Below are positions 44,984 through 53,552 of a DNA stretch of 64,000 nucleotides, piece after piece. The notes beneath the pieces were generated by a model. It was given only the letters and a program-made list of their open reading frames with translations. It did not search any database and was not told the origin of the DNA. The translations under genes and the position numbers were made by a program. The first letter of the stretch is position 1; every line of letters starts with the position of its first letter. The stretch covers positions 1 to 64,000 of the forward strand of contig JAGPUQ010000002.1 of NCBI GenBank assembly GCA_018069525.1. Direction: 5' to 3'. This DNA is from Porticoccaceae bacterium (GTDB taxonomy: Bacteria > Pseudomonadota > Gammaproteobacteria > Pseudomonadales > Porticoccaceae).

Positions 44984-46237
44984 TTATACCTTCATTAAAG
45001 CGCGATAACCTTTCCAAAAGCCGCGTACCGCATTTTCATCCATGCCCATAGTTTCCACATCATCGGTGCTGTTGCCACCCATCGCAATGAGTGCACTTTG
45101 ATCGCCGTCGCGCACCACACCGTTTTGGCACATCTCTACCGCTTCGCCGTCTTCCATGGAAATAAATCCGGCGGGACCGACCAGGTTGATATTGCGAATG
45201 CGATGGCGATCCATTTTTTCATCGTCATCTTCGTAACCGAAATAGGTCCAAACCAGTTCGGTTTGATCCACTTTTTGGGGTAAGACCTGACGGGTGGCCA
45301 GGGTGTTTTGAATTTGTTGCAGTACCACTGAGGGAAACAAAGACTGAATGCTCAGGGCGACGTTGTCGTCTCTTTCCGGTTTGAAGGCCAGGACGCGCGG
45401 GTCGCGTAGTTGTTCGACGCCTTCCATTTTCCGGTTAGCTTCATCGCCGTAGGTTTTGTAGTCGATTTTTTCTTTTGGGAACATAACGTTAAAGGTGTTG
45501 TGAAAACCTTGCTCGCTCATAAAGCCGACACTTTCCTGGCTTTGGCGATAAATACCGAAGGTGGGATAGAATAAATGTAGCAGCGCGCCGTGATAACTGT
45601 CGCGGCTATTTTCCGAATAAAATTTCCAGTTACCCGCCATTTGTTGGCGAGCGTAGCCGATGACCTTAATCGGGCGGTCGATAATGCGTTCAATATTGGC
45701 GCACTGCTCGGCACCGAGAAACTCTCGCAATGCTGGCGTGGCGTCGGAAAAAGTGGCGAAAATCATTGAGCCAACCTGATCGACACGGAGTTTGCGTAGG
45801 CCGTGTTTCGACAGATCAAAATCTTTATCCATGCCGCCGACACCATTTAAGCCGCGCCGGTAGGGCACTCCGGCAAGGTCGCCGGCGCTGGTGTAGGCCC
45901 ACTGGTGGTAAACACAGGTGAACGCGCCATCGGCAACGTTGCCCCGCGGACTGCGGCACACCAGAGCGCCCTTGTGAGCGCAGCGATTTACCCAGGCGTG
46001 GAGTTGATTATCCGCCCCACGGGTGACGACGACCGGCGTGTCACCAATATAGGTCGATTTGAAATCGCCGAGCTTGGGGATTTCAGCATCCAGAGCCAGA
46101 TAAGACCACACCGGGCCGCGGAATATTTGTTCCTGCTCCTGGCGAAAGGTTTCGGGGTCTTGATAGACGGAGTAGGGGACACTAGTCAGGTCGCTGGCAA
46201 TCCAGTTAGCCGTATTTGGTTTCTGCGTCGTTGTCAT
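44984..46237 (-). CDS. Ring-hydroxylating dioxygenase alpha subunit (anthranilate/salicylate type)
   Basis: A 417-residue Rieske oxygenase large subunit of a different lineage, resembling AndAc-type anthranilate dioxygenase or salicylate hydroxylase. The Rieske motif is CAHKGALVC to CVYHQW and the iron site ENSRDSYHGALLH. The linker between Rieske cysteines is two residues longer than in the NahAc-like copies. It lies 90 bp upstream of copy 2 and 58 bp downstream of a PdxA-family gene. A matching beta subunit is at 39753. Confidence 0.9.
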   Translation of the reverse strand: MTTTQKPNTANWIASDLTSVPYSVYQDPETFRQEQEQIFRGPVWSYLALDAEIPKLGDFKSTYIGDTPVVVTRGADNQLHAWVNRCAHKGALVCRSPRGNVADGAFTCVYHQWAYTSAGDLAGVPYRRGLNGVGGMDKDFDLSKHGLRKLRVDQVGSMIFATFSDATPALREFLGAEQCANIERIIDRPIKVIGYARQQMAGNWKFYSENSRDSYHGALLHLFYPTFGIYRQSQESVGFMSEQGFHNTFNVMFPKEKIDYKTYGDEANRKMEGVEQLRDPRVLAFKPERDDNVALSIQSLFPSVVLQQIQNTLATRQVLPQKVDQTELVWTYFGYEDDDEKMDRHRIRNINLVGPAGFISMEDGEAVEMCQNGVVRDGDQSALIAMGGNSTDDVETMGMDENAVRGFWKGYRALMKV

Positions 46238-46271
46238 GATGGTCTCTAATTTCGTCCTGCTAATGGGGTTA

Positions 46272-46299
46272 GCGCTAAGTGCTAAGTTCTAAGCTCTAG
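46272..46299 (-). repeat. Stop-anchored 7-bp tandem repeat at the 3' end of the PdxA-like gene
   Basis: Four 7-bp units which in the gene direction read CTAGAGC, TTAGAAC, TTAGCAC and TTAGCGC. The first holds the stop codon TAG. Because 7 is not a multiple of 3, the successive TAG triplets fall in all three reading frames. Confidence 0.65.
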
Positions 46300-47273
46300 T
46301 CGATGAAGCCTTTTCCGGCTGCGAGGCTCCCGGTCAGAACCATCGCGGCCTGCATCATTTCATGATTGGCCTTGCCGGTGCCAACGATGTCGTAAGCCGT
46401 GCCGTGGGCTACGGACATATGAAGGTAGGGAGGACCGACGATCAACGCGCAGTTGCCGACAAAACCCCAGGTTTTAATGGCAATATGGCCCTGGTCGTGG
46501 AACATGGCCAATACGGCGTCGTATTTATCTTCAATACAGTGACGGAAAATCGAGTCCGGGGCAATGGGGCCGGTCGCGTTAATACCGGCGGCTTGCGCAC
46601 GTTGCACTCCTGGGGTGATTTCTTTGTCCTCTTCTTCGCCGAAGGCGTGGGCATTTAAGCCGGAGACGCCAATGCGCGGTGCTGGAAGGCCCCATTCTTT
46701 TAGTCTGGAATCCATAGTTTGCAGTGCGCTGAACACCAGGTCGCTAGTGATTAAGTCGCAGGTCTCGCGTAGCGGAATGTGATCGGTAAGGTGCATGACC
46801 CGCAAGGGGCCGCTGATCAAAAATAAATAACTAATGCCTGGTTCGATATTGATGACCTGGTCGAGTACGCCCGCCATTTTCATGGACACCGAGCTGATTG
46901 GCCCCATGATGGTGCCATCCACGGCACCGGATAGCGCAAGTTCGTCGGCTTCTTTGAGCCAGTCGGCGCAAACCTGCCCGCAGGTTGCGTTGTCTTCGCC
47001 CAGAGTCAGGTCGTCCATATTGAATTTGCCCGAGTCGAGGATATCAATCACCTCCGGGGAATCACTGATCTGGTCGACGGAATCAATCACTCGCACCGGC
47101 AAGTCCAGCCCGGCGAAACCCACTGCCTGTTCCATGACAGCGGCAGAACCCACTAATACCGGACGCGAGTATTTGTGAGGTTCCCCAGAAGCCCAGGCCT
47201 TGGCAATAACCTCGGGGCCAATACCGCAGGGATCGCCAATCATGGTTGCAATAAGGGGGCGTGATTCGGACAT
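46296..47273 (-). CDS. PdxA-family dehydrogenase (TphB/PdxA2-like)
   Basis: A 325-residue member of the 4-hydroxythreonine-4-phosphate dehydrogenase family. It opens IATMIGDPCGIGPEV. Zinc-ligand histidines are seen in LTDHIPLRET, SGLNAHAFG and AMFHDQGHIAIK. In true PdxA the second motif runs on as NPHAGEGG, which is lost here. In terephthalate catabolism, TphB of this family is a cis-dihydrodiol dehydrogenase (decarboxylating). As first gene of a Rieske oxygenase block that role is more likely than pyridoxal synthesis. I chose ATG 47273 (AGGA upstream) over 47288. Confidence 0.82.
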   Translation of the reverse strand: MSESRPLIATMIGDPCGIGPEVIAKAWASGEPHKYSRPVLVGSAAVMEQAVGFAGLDLPVRVIDSVDQISDSPEVIDILDSGKFNMDDLTLGEDNATCGQVCADWLKEADELALSGAVDGTIMGPISSVSMKMAGVLDQVINIEPGISYLFLISGPLRVMHLTDHIPLRETCDLITSDLVFSALQTMDSRLKEWGLPAPRIGVSGLNAHAFGEEEDKEITPGVQRAQAAGINATGPIAPDSIFRHCIEDKYDAVLAMFHDQGHIAIKTWGFVGNCALIVGPPYLHMSVAHGTAYDIVGTGKANHEMMQAAMVLTGSLAAGKGFID

Positions 47274-47483
47274 AGATTTATCCTGCATATTGGTTAGCGA
47301 TGATAGCGCGAGTGTGGCTTGTTATCAGCCCGCTCTGAGGGAGCAGCGTAGCGATGATGGCTGGCCTTTAGTATCGCCAACTATCATACGCATTATTTTA
47401 TTTGCAACAGGCTAATTATGCCACTGTCTTGCCGTTTATTTTTTCAGTTGCCTGTCACGGGGTTTGAACGTTTGTCTCAGGGC

Positions 47484-48437
47484 TCACAGAAGCCATAGCC
47501 AGGCGGGCAGAGATACAAAAAACAAGGCGGTGCTGGTCACCAGAATGGTGGCTAATAGCTCGGTATTGAGGCCAAAGCGCTCACTTAATACCAGGGTTGC
47601 CATCATGGTGGGTGTGGCGGCGAGCAGTACGGTACTTTTCATGACCTCCCCGTTGCCCATCGTCACTAAACCCAGGCCGAACACCACCCCTGGCACCAGC
47701 GCCAGCTTAATTACCGAGGCCAGTAAGGAAATACGCCAATAGCGAGCAATACTGGCGAACGAGAGTGACATACCCACCGCCAGCAGCATGGCGTGCATGG
47801 TGGTGTCGCCGAGCATACGCACTGAGGTTTGAATAAATTGAGGCAGTTCGATATTGCTCAAATTAAGGAATACGGCGAATACAAAAGCCCAGATCGGCGG
47901 TAGACTGAGAAAGGTTTTCAGAAAGGAGCGCAGGCTACCATCGCCGTTGTCCGCCGTGCTCCAGCGGGAGGCAATCCACACGCCAACAATCCACAGCATC
48001 GGGCTAATGGCGAGTACGTCCACATAAATGGCAAAGCGGGTGGCGGCTTCGCCCTGTTCGGCGCGTAATAGGGGCACGCCAAGAGAAATAATATTGGCGT
48101 AGGCGCAGGCGAGGATCAGCACGGCCAGCTCTGGTTTACCCATACCAATACGAATTAAATAGGGTTTGAGCAGCAGGCAGAGCGCCATGCCGGCGAGAAT
48201 ACCGGCGTTAAACAGCAGGGGAGAGCTGATTAATTCAAACGATAAAACCACACTGGGAATAACCGCAATAATCAAAGCCGGATAAAACAGGTTGAGTACT
48301 AAGATACCGATGGTGCGACGCACATCGAGAAAGCTAATGCCGCCGGGTTCGGTGTGCCGCCAGATGACGCCCAGTAGAATCACAAAGGCGCTGGGCATTA
48401 ATGCCTGTTGAATAACGGCGAGTATCGATTGATCCAT
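47484..48437 (-). CDS. AEC family transporter
   Basis: A 317-residue polytopic membrane protein with ten hydrophobic segments in the auxin efflux carrier/bile acid transporter style, including the discontinuous helix region ACAYANIISLGVPLL with its conserved Asn-Pro-like break. Members move small organic anions. It lies about 195 bp upstream of the PdxA-like gene on the same strand, so it may export or import an intermediate of that pathway. Confidence 0.82.
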   Translation of the reverse strand: MDQSILAVIQQALMPSAFVILLGVIWRHTEPGGISFLDVRRTIGILVLNLFYPALIIAVIPSVVLSFELISSPLLFNAGILAGMALCLLLKPYLIRIGMGKPELAVLILACAYANIISLGVPLLRAEQGEAATRFAIYVDVLAISPMLWIVGVWIASRWSTADNGDGSLRSFLKTFLSLPPIWAFVFAVFLNLSNIELPQFIQTSVRMLGDTTMHAMLLAVGMSLSFASIARYWRISLLASVIKLALVPGVVFGLGLVTMGNGEVMKSTVLLAATPTMMATLVLSERFGLNTELLATILVTSTALFFVSLPAWLWLL

Positions 48438-48507
48438 GAAGAAATTAAATTGCCCGTTAGTTGATATGGCTTAAGATTTTATCTATACAGTAAGGATAGC
48501 ATCTGCT

Positions 48508-48537
48508 CTGGAGCGAATTGCCATAATTTCGTTCCAG
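48508..48537. promoter_or_regulatory. Inverted repeat between the AEC transporter and the 128-aa gene
   Basis: The arms CTGGAGCGAA and TTCGTTCCAG match at 9 of 10 positions, with 10 bp between them. The repeat lies in a 145-bp divergent promoter region, 45 bp before the plus-strand start and 70 bp before the transporter start, as an operator would. No matching regulator gene is nearby. Confidence 0.45.
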
Positions 48538-48582
48538 ATTACGGGCTATCGATTTCAGTTATTACAGGAAAGGAGCAAGGCT

Positions 48583-48969
48583 ATGCCACAACCCATTAAG
48601 TTTAAGGAATTACTAGAGACAAAAGGCGTACTAGGTGCGGTGCGCTGGCGAGAATCCGTACTGGGTCACGGTGCCACGACGCCTCCCGTCCTGGTCGAAT
48701 TTATCGGTGATATTTCTGAGGATCGAGCGGAGCGTTTGATGGCCCACGCCGAAGCTGCGGGCCTGGCGGTGTTTGGTATTAGCCAGTTGAGTTACCAGCG
48801 GGCGCGCACGGATAAAACCGTGGTTTACCCCCTGGATGCCTACTACGCTCACGGGCAATACACTTCGGTGATTGCCACTATCAATCGGGTGGCGACCTTG
48901 CTGGATACCAAAATCAGCGTCGATGTTCAGAACTTGATTCGAAAGATGATTCTGGTTGATAACACTTAA
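48583..48969 (+). CDS. Unknown 128-residue protein in the catabolic island
   Basis: A soluble, signal-less protein of 128 aa that I do not recognise. It reads as a compact alpha/beta domain: an N-terminal helix, the strand VLVEFIGD, a helix ISEDRAERLMAHAEAAG, a strand, then a C-terminal amphipathic helix VDVQNLIRKMILVDN. AAGGAGC precedes the ATG and codon use matches its neighbours, so it looks real. It is divergent from the AEC transporter and convergent with the BphB-like gene. A binding or accessory role in aromatic catabolism is only a guess. Confidence 0.65.
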   Translation: MPQPIKFKELLETKGVLGAVRWRESVLGHGATTPPVLVEFIGDISEDRAERLMAHAEAAGLAVFGISQLSYQRARTDKTVVYPLDAYYAHGQYTSVIATINRVATLLDTKISVDVQNLIRKMILVDNT

Positions 48970-48990
48970 CTGATAACAGTCAGACCCGGC

Positions 48991-49791
48991 TTAGCCCTGC
49001 GGACGCATACCGATGCCAATACCGCCGTCGCTATTGATTACCGTGCCAGTTATAAAACTGGATTGTTGCTTAGCGGCTAGCAGCAAATAAATAGCGGCGT
49101 GATCTTCTGGCTGTGACGCAAAGCCCAGCGGTGTCATGCTTTCGAGCAATTTATCAACGTCGGGGATTTCAGAGAGCTTGGCTTCCGCTTGCCCGCCTGC
49201 ACTGCTGCCACCCAGGCTGGTCAAGGTACCACCGGGGGCGACGCCGTTAACGCGAATGTCCGGGGCGAGTTCGTGAGCCAGTTGTTTGATCATTCCGAGT
49301 ACGGCATGTTTGGAAGCGACGTAAATGGGGCCGCCACCGCCGGTATAAAAGCTGGAACTTGATGCGGTGAAGATCATGCTGCCTTTGGTTTTTTGTAATT
49401 CAGGCAAGGCCGCTTTTGCGCCTAAGATATAACCCTTCACATTAACCGAAAAAATTTCATCACAGATGTCGCTAATGGTATCGTCGCTTTGATCGGCGAG
49501 GGACACCATGTAATCCCAGATCCCGGCGTTGCCGACAAAGGTATCCAGTTGATCAAAGGTTGCTACGGTTTTGGCAACGGCGGTTTTGTTGTCGTCTAGC
49601 GAGCGCACATCCCCAGTGATACCGACGACCTTGTCCGCCCCGAGTTTTTCAACTACCGCATCAACAGCGCTTTGACTGCGATCCATAACGCCGACGCGAG
49701 CACCTTCGGCGACAAAACGCTCAACCACCGCCAAACCAATACCGGATGCGCCGCCGGTTACCAGTGCTACTTTCTTATCCAACCAGCCCAT
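48991..49791 (-). CDS. cis-Dihydrodiol dehydrogenase, BphB/HcaB-like
   Basis: A 266-residue short-chain dehydrogenase resembling BphB and HcaB, which rearomatise cis-dihydrodiols made by biphenyl or phenylpropionate dioxygenases. It shows [19 protein letters not shown], catalytic serines in [16 protein letters not shown] and the family insert GTLTSLGG. It is third in the alpha-beta-dehydrogenase block 48991-51770, which is the usual content of such operons. The product would be a catechol. Confidence 0.87.
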   Translation of the reverse strand: MGWLDKKVALVTGGASGIGLAVVERFVAEGARVGVMDRSQSAVDAVVEKLGADKVVGITGDVRSLDDNKTAVAKTVATFDQLDTFVGNAGIWDYMVSLADQSDDTISDICDEIFSVNVKGYILGAKAALPELQKTKGSMIFTASSSSFYTGGGGPIYVASKHAVLGMIKQLAHELAPDIRVNGVAPGGTLTSLGGSSAGGQAEAKLSEIPDVDKLLESMTPLGFASQPEDHAAIYLLLAAKQQSSFITGTVINSDGGIGIGMRPQG

Positions 49792-49882
49792 ATTCTTATC
49801 TCCCCGAGTATTGTGTTCATATTTTAAGGTGTTGCGTATTTACATTCTAAAAATGGAAATTATTTTTAATCTTAAAAAATAA

Positions 49883-50416
49883 TTAAAAGAAAACGTTTAA
49901 ATTACTGTCTGGCACCACGGCATGATTAAACACCATGTTGCGGAGTGCGAGTTTTACCTTGTCGCCTTCGACGCGCCAGGTGTCGGTGCGCGACACAATC
50001 ATACGTCGCTCTTCACCGTCAAGGCGATTGCGATAGACGGTGACCATCGACAATACTTTCCATTCGCCCTCAAGGTCGGTAGGGAAGACCTCGATATTGG
50101 AAATTAGATGACACAGCTGGTTTTGCGGGTTTTCCGACCAGACAAAATTGGTGCGGAAGCGATCAACCCGCAGTTGCAGGTGTTTTTTCTTGTCGTTAAA
50201 AATATTGGCTTCAAGGGGATGTTTGCTGCTGTCTTTCTCGTCCCGGTTATAACGTGACGGCATCGGCATGTAGTAGTGCACGTCGTCGGTAAGCATCTCT
50301 AACCAGTCTTCGTATTGCTCGTTGTCGAGTAGGCGAGCTTCGCCAAACAACAAATTCTGAAACGTGAGATAGGTTTCCGCATCGACGGGGTTAAGCGCAG
50401 GTAAGGGGCCGCTCAT
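49883..50416 (-). CDS. Ring-hydroxylating dioxygenase beta subunit (biphenyl/phenylpropionate type)
   Basis: A 177-residue Rieske oxygenase small subunit. Segments FGEARLLDNEQYEDWLEML, DDVHYYMPMPSRYN and the C-terminal LALRNMVFNHAVVP are typical of BphE/HcaF. It starts 1 bp after the alpha subunit stop, so the two are certainly co-translated. Long-arm residues RVDRFRTNFVW are conserved. Confidence 0.88.
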   Translation of the reverse strand: MSGPLPALNPVDAETYLTFQNLLFGEARLLDNEQYEDWLEMLTDDVHYYMPMPSRYNRDEKDSSKHPLEANIFNDKKKHLQLRVDRFRTNFVWSENPQNQLCHLISNIEVFPTDLEGEWKVLSMVTVYRNRLDGEERRMIVSRTDTWRVEGDKVKLALRNMVFNHAVVPDSNLNVFF

Positions 50417-50417
50417 A

Positions 50418-51770
50418 TTAATCTTTCTCCGTGGCGCGAGCTTCTTCCAGGCTATTGTAATCCGGCACCTGGTCCCAGCTTTCAGCAGTCATCATTTCTT
50501 GCCAGCGCCGATAAAAAAAGCGCTGGTTTTGTTCGCCGATCAAACCGTCGCTAATAATACCGGGCATATCTGGGTCCGAGCGTTCTTTGCCCATGGCCAT
50601 ATTGGTATAAATATCCTGGTGGCGGGTTTGCCAGCCGCGATTTTGGGTGGTGCAGGCAATTAGGTTGTCGCCGTCGTCGTTGTCGAACATGCCAGCGGCA
50701 CCAAAAGTGCGGCACACGTTATCGAGGATCATTTGTTTTAGCTCGTCGGACATTTCTTTGTCGACCATTGCCCAGGTCCACATCTCCATTTTGCCCGGCC
50801 CTTTAGGGTGATAGACCCGGAACCAGTTCAAGCCCGGCAGCATTTGCACATTGGGGAAGACGGTGAGGTTAATTTGCGAGCCCCAAAATTTGTTGCCGCG
50901 CAATTCACCCAGGCGAGAACTCACGGTATCGCGATTGGCATCGAGATAGTCTACCGCCAGTTGTGGTTCGGGGTAGAAGGCGTAACCCGCATAGCCATCC
51001 AGAGTCGATAATACGGAGTGGCCATTCATGCCGGTGACCGACATTGCCGTTGAGCTGTCGATGTCGGTGTTGCCGACGGACAAGCTGTCTATGTTCATCG
51101 ACGAGGCGACCGTCATTACCCCGGCGTGTGCCCAGCCCAGGTGGTAACCGTCGCCACATACGTTTTCGACGGGTAACTTCCAGTTGACGGGGTATTCGAC
51201 TTTTTGGGCGCTGCCAATCAGTTCGGTACCTTCTGGCATCGCGTCGAGCCAGACGTCGAGATACCATTTCATCTCGCCCAGATAATCTTCCAGTGATGGG
51301 GCCTCGGGATCAAAGGTGCCAAACACCATGCCTTTATAGCTGGAGACCTGTGCTACCTGCTTGAGGCCAAACTTCGATTTGTCCAATTGGTTATGGTAGG
51401 CGTCCTCTTCGAGAGGAACCCCGGTTAAGGAACCGTCGGGACCAAAACTCCAACCGTGATAATTACATACAAAGCGGCGAGCATTGCCGTTATCGGCTTT
51501 ACAGATACGGTTGCCGCGATGAGTACAGGTATTGAGGAAGGCCTTGATGGACTGGTCTTTTTGACGCACGACCAGCACTTCATCTTCACCCATAAAGGTG
51601 CGAAAGTAATCGCCGGGTTTGGTGATCTGGCTTTCGTGGGCTAAAAACAGCCAGCAGCGGCCAAAGATTTGCTCCTGCTCTTGCTCGTAGACTTGTTGTT
51701 CGTGAAAAATCAGGCGGCTTTGGCGGCCGGTTTTATTGTCAACGAGATCGTTAATGTCTAGCTTGCTCAT
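50418..51770 (-). CDS. Ring-hydroxylating dioxygenase alpha subunit (block C)
   Basis: A 450-residue Rieske oxygenase large subunit. The Rieske motif is CTHRGNRIC to CNYHGW and the iron site ENVCGDGYHLGWAH. I chose ATG 51770, preceded by GAGAGAAC, over an in-frame extension to 51866 that has no conservation. With its beta subunit and the BphB-like dehydrogenase it forms a complete dioxygenase module apart from electron transfer proteins. Substrate type (biphenyl, phenylpropionate or naphthalene) cannot be fixed by eye. Confidence 0.92.
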   Translation of the reverse strand: MSKLDINDLVDNKTGRQSRLIFHEQQVYEQEQEQIFGRCWLFLAHESQITKPGDYFRTFMGEDEVLVVRQKDQSIKAFLNTCTHRGNRICKADNGNARRFVCNYHGWSFGPDGSLTGVPLEEDAYHNQLDKSKFGLKQVAQVSSYKGMVFGTFDPEAPSLEDYLGEMKWYLDVWLDAMPEGTELIGSAQKVEYPVNWKLPVENVCGDGYHLGWAHAGVMTVASSMNIDSLSVGNTDIDSSTAMSVTGMNGHSVLSTLDGYAGYAFYPEPQLAVDYLDANRDTVSSRLGELRGNKFWGSQINLTVFPNVQMLPGLNWFRVYHPKGPGKMEMWTWAMVDKEMSDELKQMILDNVCRTFGAAGMFDNDDGDNLIACTTQNRGWQTRHQDIYTNMAMGKERSDPDMPGIISDGLIGEQNQRFFYRRWQEMMTAESWDQVPDYNSLEEARATEKD

Positions 51771-51957
51771 GGTTCTCTCAGAGTGATATTCATGCGAGGT
51801 TTTGCTTTTATAGCGTATTTGTTGGGAAACTGGCGCATTATTGCGCGACAGTCTGATCCAGGTCAAATGCTTGATCTACGAAAGCCTCCTGCTATTCTAT
51901 CAGCTATAAATTGGCTTAGTCTGTTGGGGTTCAATAGACGGATTGTCCTTGTTGGGC

Positions 51958-52027
51958 AAGAAGGTTTTGGAAAGAAGGTTTTTGAAATAAGGTACTGGAA
52001 GAAAAATACTGGAAGACAAATTTAAGG
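51958..52027 (+). repeat. 14-bp degenerate tandem array upstream of the GlcG-like gene
   Basis: Five consecutive 14-bp units: AAGAAGGTTTTGGA, AAGAAGGTTTTTGA, AATAAGGTACTGGA, AGAAAAATACTGGA and AGACAAATTTAAGG. The last overlaps the ribosome-binding site of the gene starting at 52035. Divergence increases from unit 1 to unit 5. It is unlike the gene-end arrays in lying before a start codon. Confidence 0.7.
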
Positions 52028-52034
52028 AGGGCGT

Positions 52035-52520
52035 ATGTTTTCGACAAAGAGTGTAGTGGTGCTTGGGGTAATTGCCTTTTTCGGTTTTCAGTCTGCGTTG
52101 CAGGCGGCGGAACTCGCTGACAAGAAAGTGTTGACCCTCGATGGTGCGAAAAAAATTGCAGCGGCTGGGGAGGTCGAAGCCAGGACAAACCAATGGAATG
52201 TGGTAATAGCCGTCGTTGACGACGGCGGACATCTGCTTTATCTCCAGCGCGGTGATGATGCGCCCATTGGCAGTATCGACATTGCTATTGGCAAGGCGCG
52301 TACCGCGGCGGCGTTTAAACGGCCGACCAAAGTTTTTGACGAGCTGGCGAAAACCCGGCCCTCAATCAACTCGCTTTCGAATGTCGTACTGCTCGAGGGC
52401 GGTGTGCCCGTTCTGGTGGAGGGGCAGTTGGTCGGCGCTGTGGGAGTGAGTGGTGCAACCTCACCGCAAGATGCGCAGATCGCCGAAGTGGGTATCGCTG
52501 CCCTGGATGCATTGAAATAA
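52035..52520 (+). CDS. GlcG/HbpS-family exported protein
   Basis: A 161-residue protein of the GlcG/HbpS (haem-degrading domain) family with a signal peptide (residues 1-24, ending LQAAE). Typical parts are VVIAVVDDGGHLLYLQRGDDAPIGS, IDIAIGKARTAAAF and SLSNVVLLEGGVPV, with VGVSGATSPQDAQIAEVG. Members occur beside many catabolic operons with no proven role. AAGGAGG precedes the ATG. It is divergent from the block C dioxygenase. Confidence 0.85.
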   Translation: MFSTKSVVVLGVIAFFGFQSALQAAELADKKVLTLDGAKKIAAAGEVEARTNQWNVVIAVVDDGGHLLYLQRGDDAPIGSIDIAIGKARTAAAFKRPTKVFDELAKTRPSINSLSNVVLLEGGVPVLVEGQLVGAVGVSGATSPQDAQIAEVGIAALDALK

Positions 52521-52558
52521 CTGTACCCGCTTTAGCTGATCCCGAAATAACTACTCCC
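52514..52558 (+). repeat. Stop-anchored 15-bp tandem repeat at the 3' end of the GlcG-like gene
   Basis: Three 15-bp units GAAATAACTGTACCC, GCTTTAGCTGATCCC and GAAATAACTACTCCC. The first contains the stop codon TAA (52518-52520), and the others carry TAG or TAA at the same place. It ends 12 bp before the convergent hydrolase gene. Confidence 0.6.
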
Positions 52559-52569
52559 TAAATACAAGG

Positions 52570-53427
52570 TTAGTCGAGTACGCCATCGAAAAATAACTTA
52601 ATCAAGTTATTGAACGCGGCGCGCTGTTCAATTTGAATCCAGTGCCCGCAGTGATGGAACACATGCAACTGGGCATTGGGAATGCGCTCGGCAAGGTAAT
52701 AGGAATTGCTGAGGGGGATAAAGTAATCCTCCCGCCCGTGGGTGATCAGTAGTGGTTGCGAAATGGACTTAAGCTGTTGCTCAGATAACACAAAGGCGTC
52801 AACTGATTCTTGCGTGTTTTTTGAAAACATGGCTTCAAACTGCAGCCGGACATTATCCTGCATCACATTCTTGTAGCGTTCGGCGGCAATTTTTTGGATG
52901 TCGCCACCGAGTAGCGCCGGGTTGTGGAGGAATTTTCCAACCAGTTCCGCGAGCGCAGCTTCCGAGGGGTTTTCATAAAAGCCCCAGCCTTTTTGCAAAC
53001 CTTCGGTAGCCTTAAACGGCGCACCAACCGCGCCCATTAATACGGTTTTTTCAAAGCGCTCTGGGTGACGAGCGAGCAATTGTAGAGCGACACCGCCGCC
53101 CATGGAGTTTCCCACTAAATATACCTTTTCCAGGTTCCGGGCATCCAGTAGAGAGATCATTTGATCTACCCAGGCATCTATCCAGGCGTCGGTGCCCTGG
53201 GGTGGCTGATCGTGCTGGCTCTGACCGAAACCGGCGATGTCTGGAGCCAGGCAATGATAATTGTCGCCGAGAAAAGGTAGCGCAAACTGCCAGTTCGACA
53301 TGGCATTCGCGCCGGGACCGGAGCCATGGAGTAATAGAATGGTGGTATTGTGCTCGCCACCGGATTCGTTAACCAGGGTCTGGTAGGAGCCGGTTTGAAC
53401 AAAACAAGTTTGCATGCTGTTTTCCAT
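52570..53427 (-). CDS. Meta-cleavage product hydrolase (alpha/beta fold)
   Basis: An alpha/beta-hydrolase of 285 aa resembling DmpD/XylF/BphD, which hydrolyse ring-opened hydroxy-keto-dienoates. It shows LLLHGSGPGANAMSNW, the nucleophile in VGNSMGGGVAL, Asp in THGREDYFIP and His in FHHCGHWIQIE. The HGSGPGA motif is the mark of this group. A second in-frame ATG at 53415 is an equally plausible start. It lies between the dioxygenase block and a BphK-like transferase, and would work with an extradiol dioxygenase of the island. Confidence 0.87.
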   Translation of the reverse strand: MENSMQTCFVQTGSYQTLVNESGGEHNTTILLLHGSGPGANAMSNWQFALPFLGDNYHCLAPDIAGFGQSQHDQPPQGTDAWIDAWVDQMISLLDARNLEKVYLVGNSMGGGVALQLLARHPERFEKTVLMGAVGAPFKATEGLQKGWGFYENPSEAALAELVGKFLHNPALLGGDIQKIAAERYKNVMQDNVRLQFEAMFSKNTQESVDAFVLSEQQLKSISQPLLITHGREDYFIPLSNSYYLAERIPNAQLHVFHHCGHWIQIEQRAAFNNLIKLFFDGVLD

Positions 53428-53552
53428 AATGGTTTACGACCTATCAATGGCGAACTTCGAAATGCTGAGCTTTCAATGAGGTCCTACAACTACAGTGTCC
53501 TCGCGCCAGAGCAGCTGGAAAGCTTTCCAGCTGCTGTTAAGCGGACTCAAGG

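Noticed and set aside
46296..47273. Vitamin B6 biosynthesis gene pdxA
   Set aside because: The conserved glycine run after NPHA is missing and it sits in a Rieske oxygenase operon. The PdxA2/TphB branch fits better.
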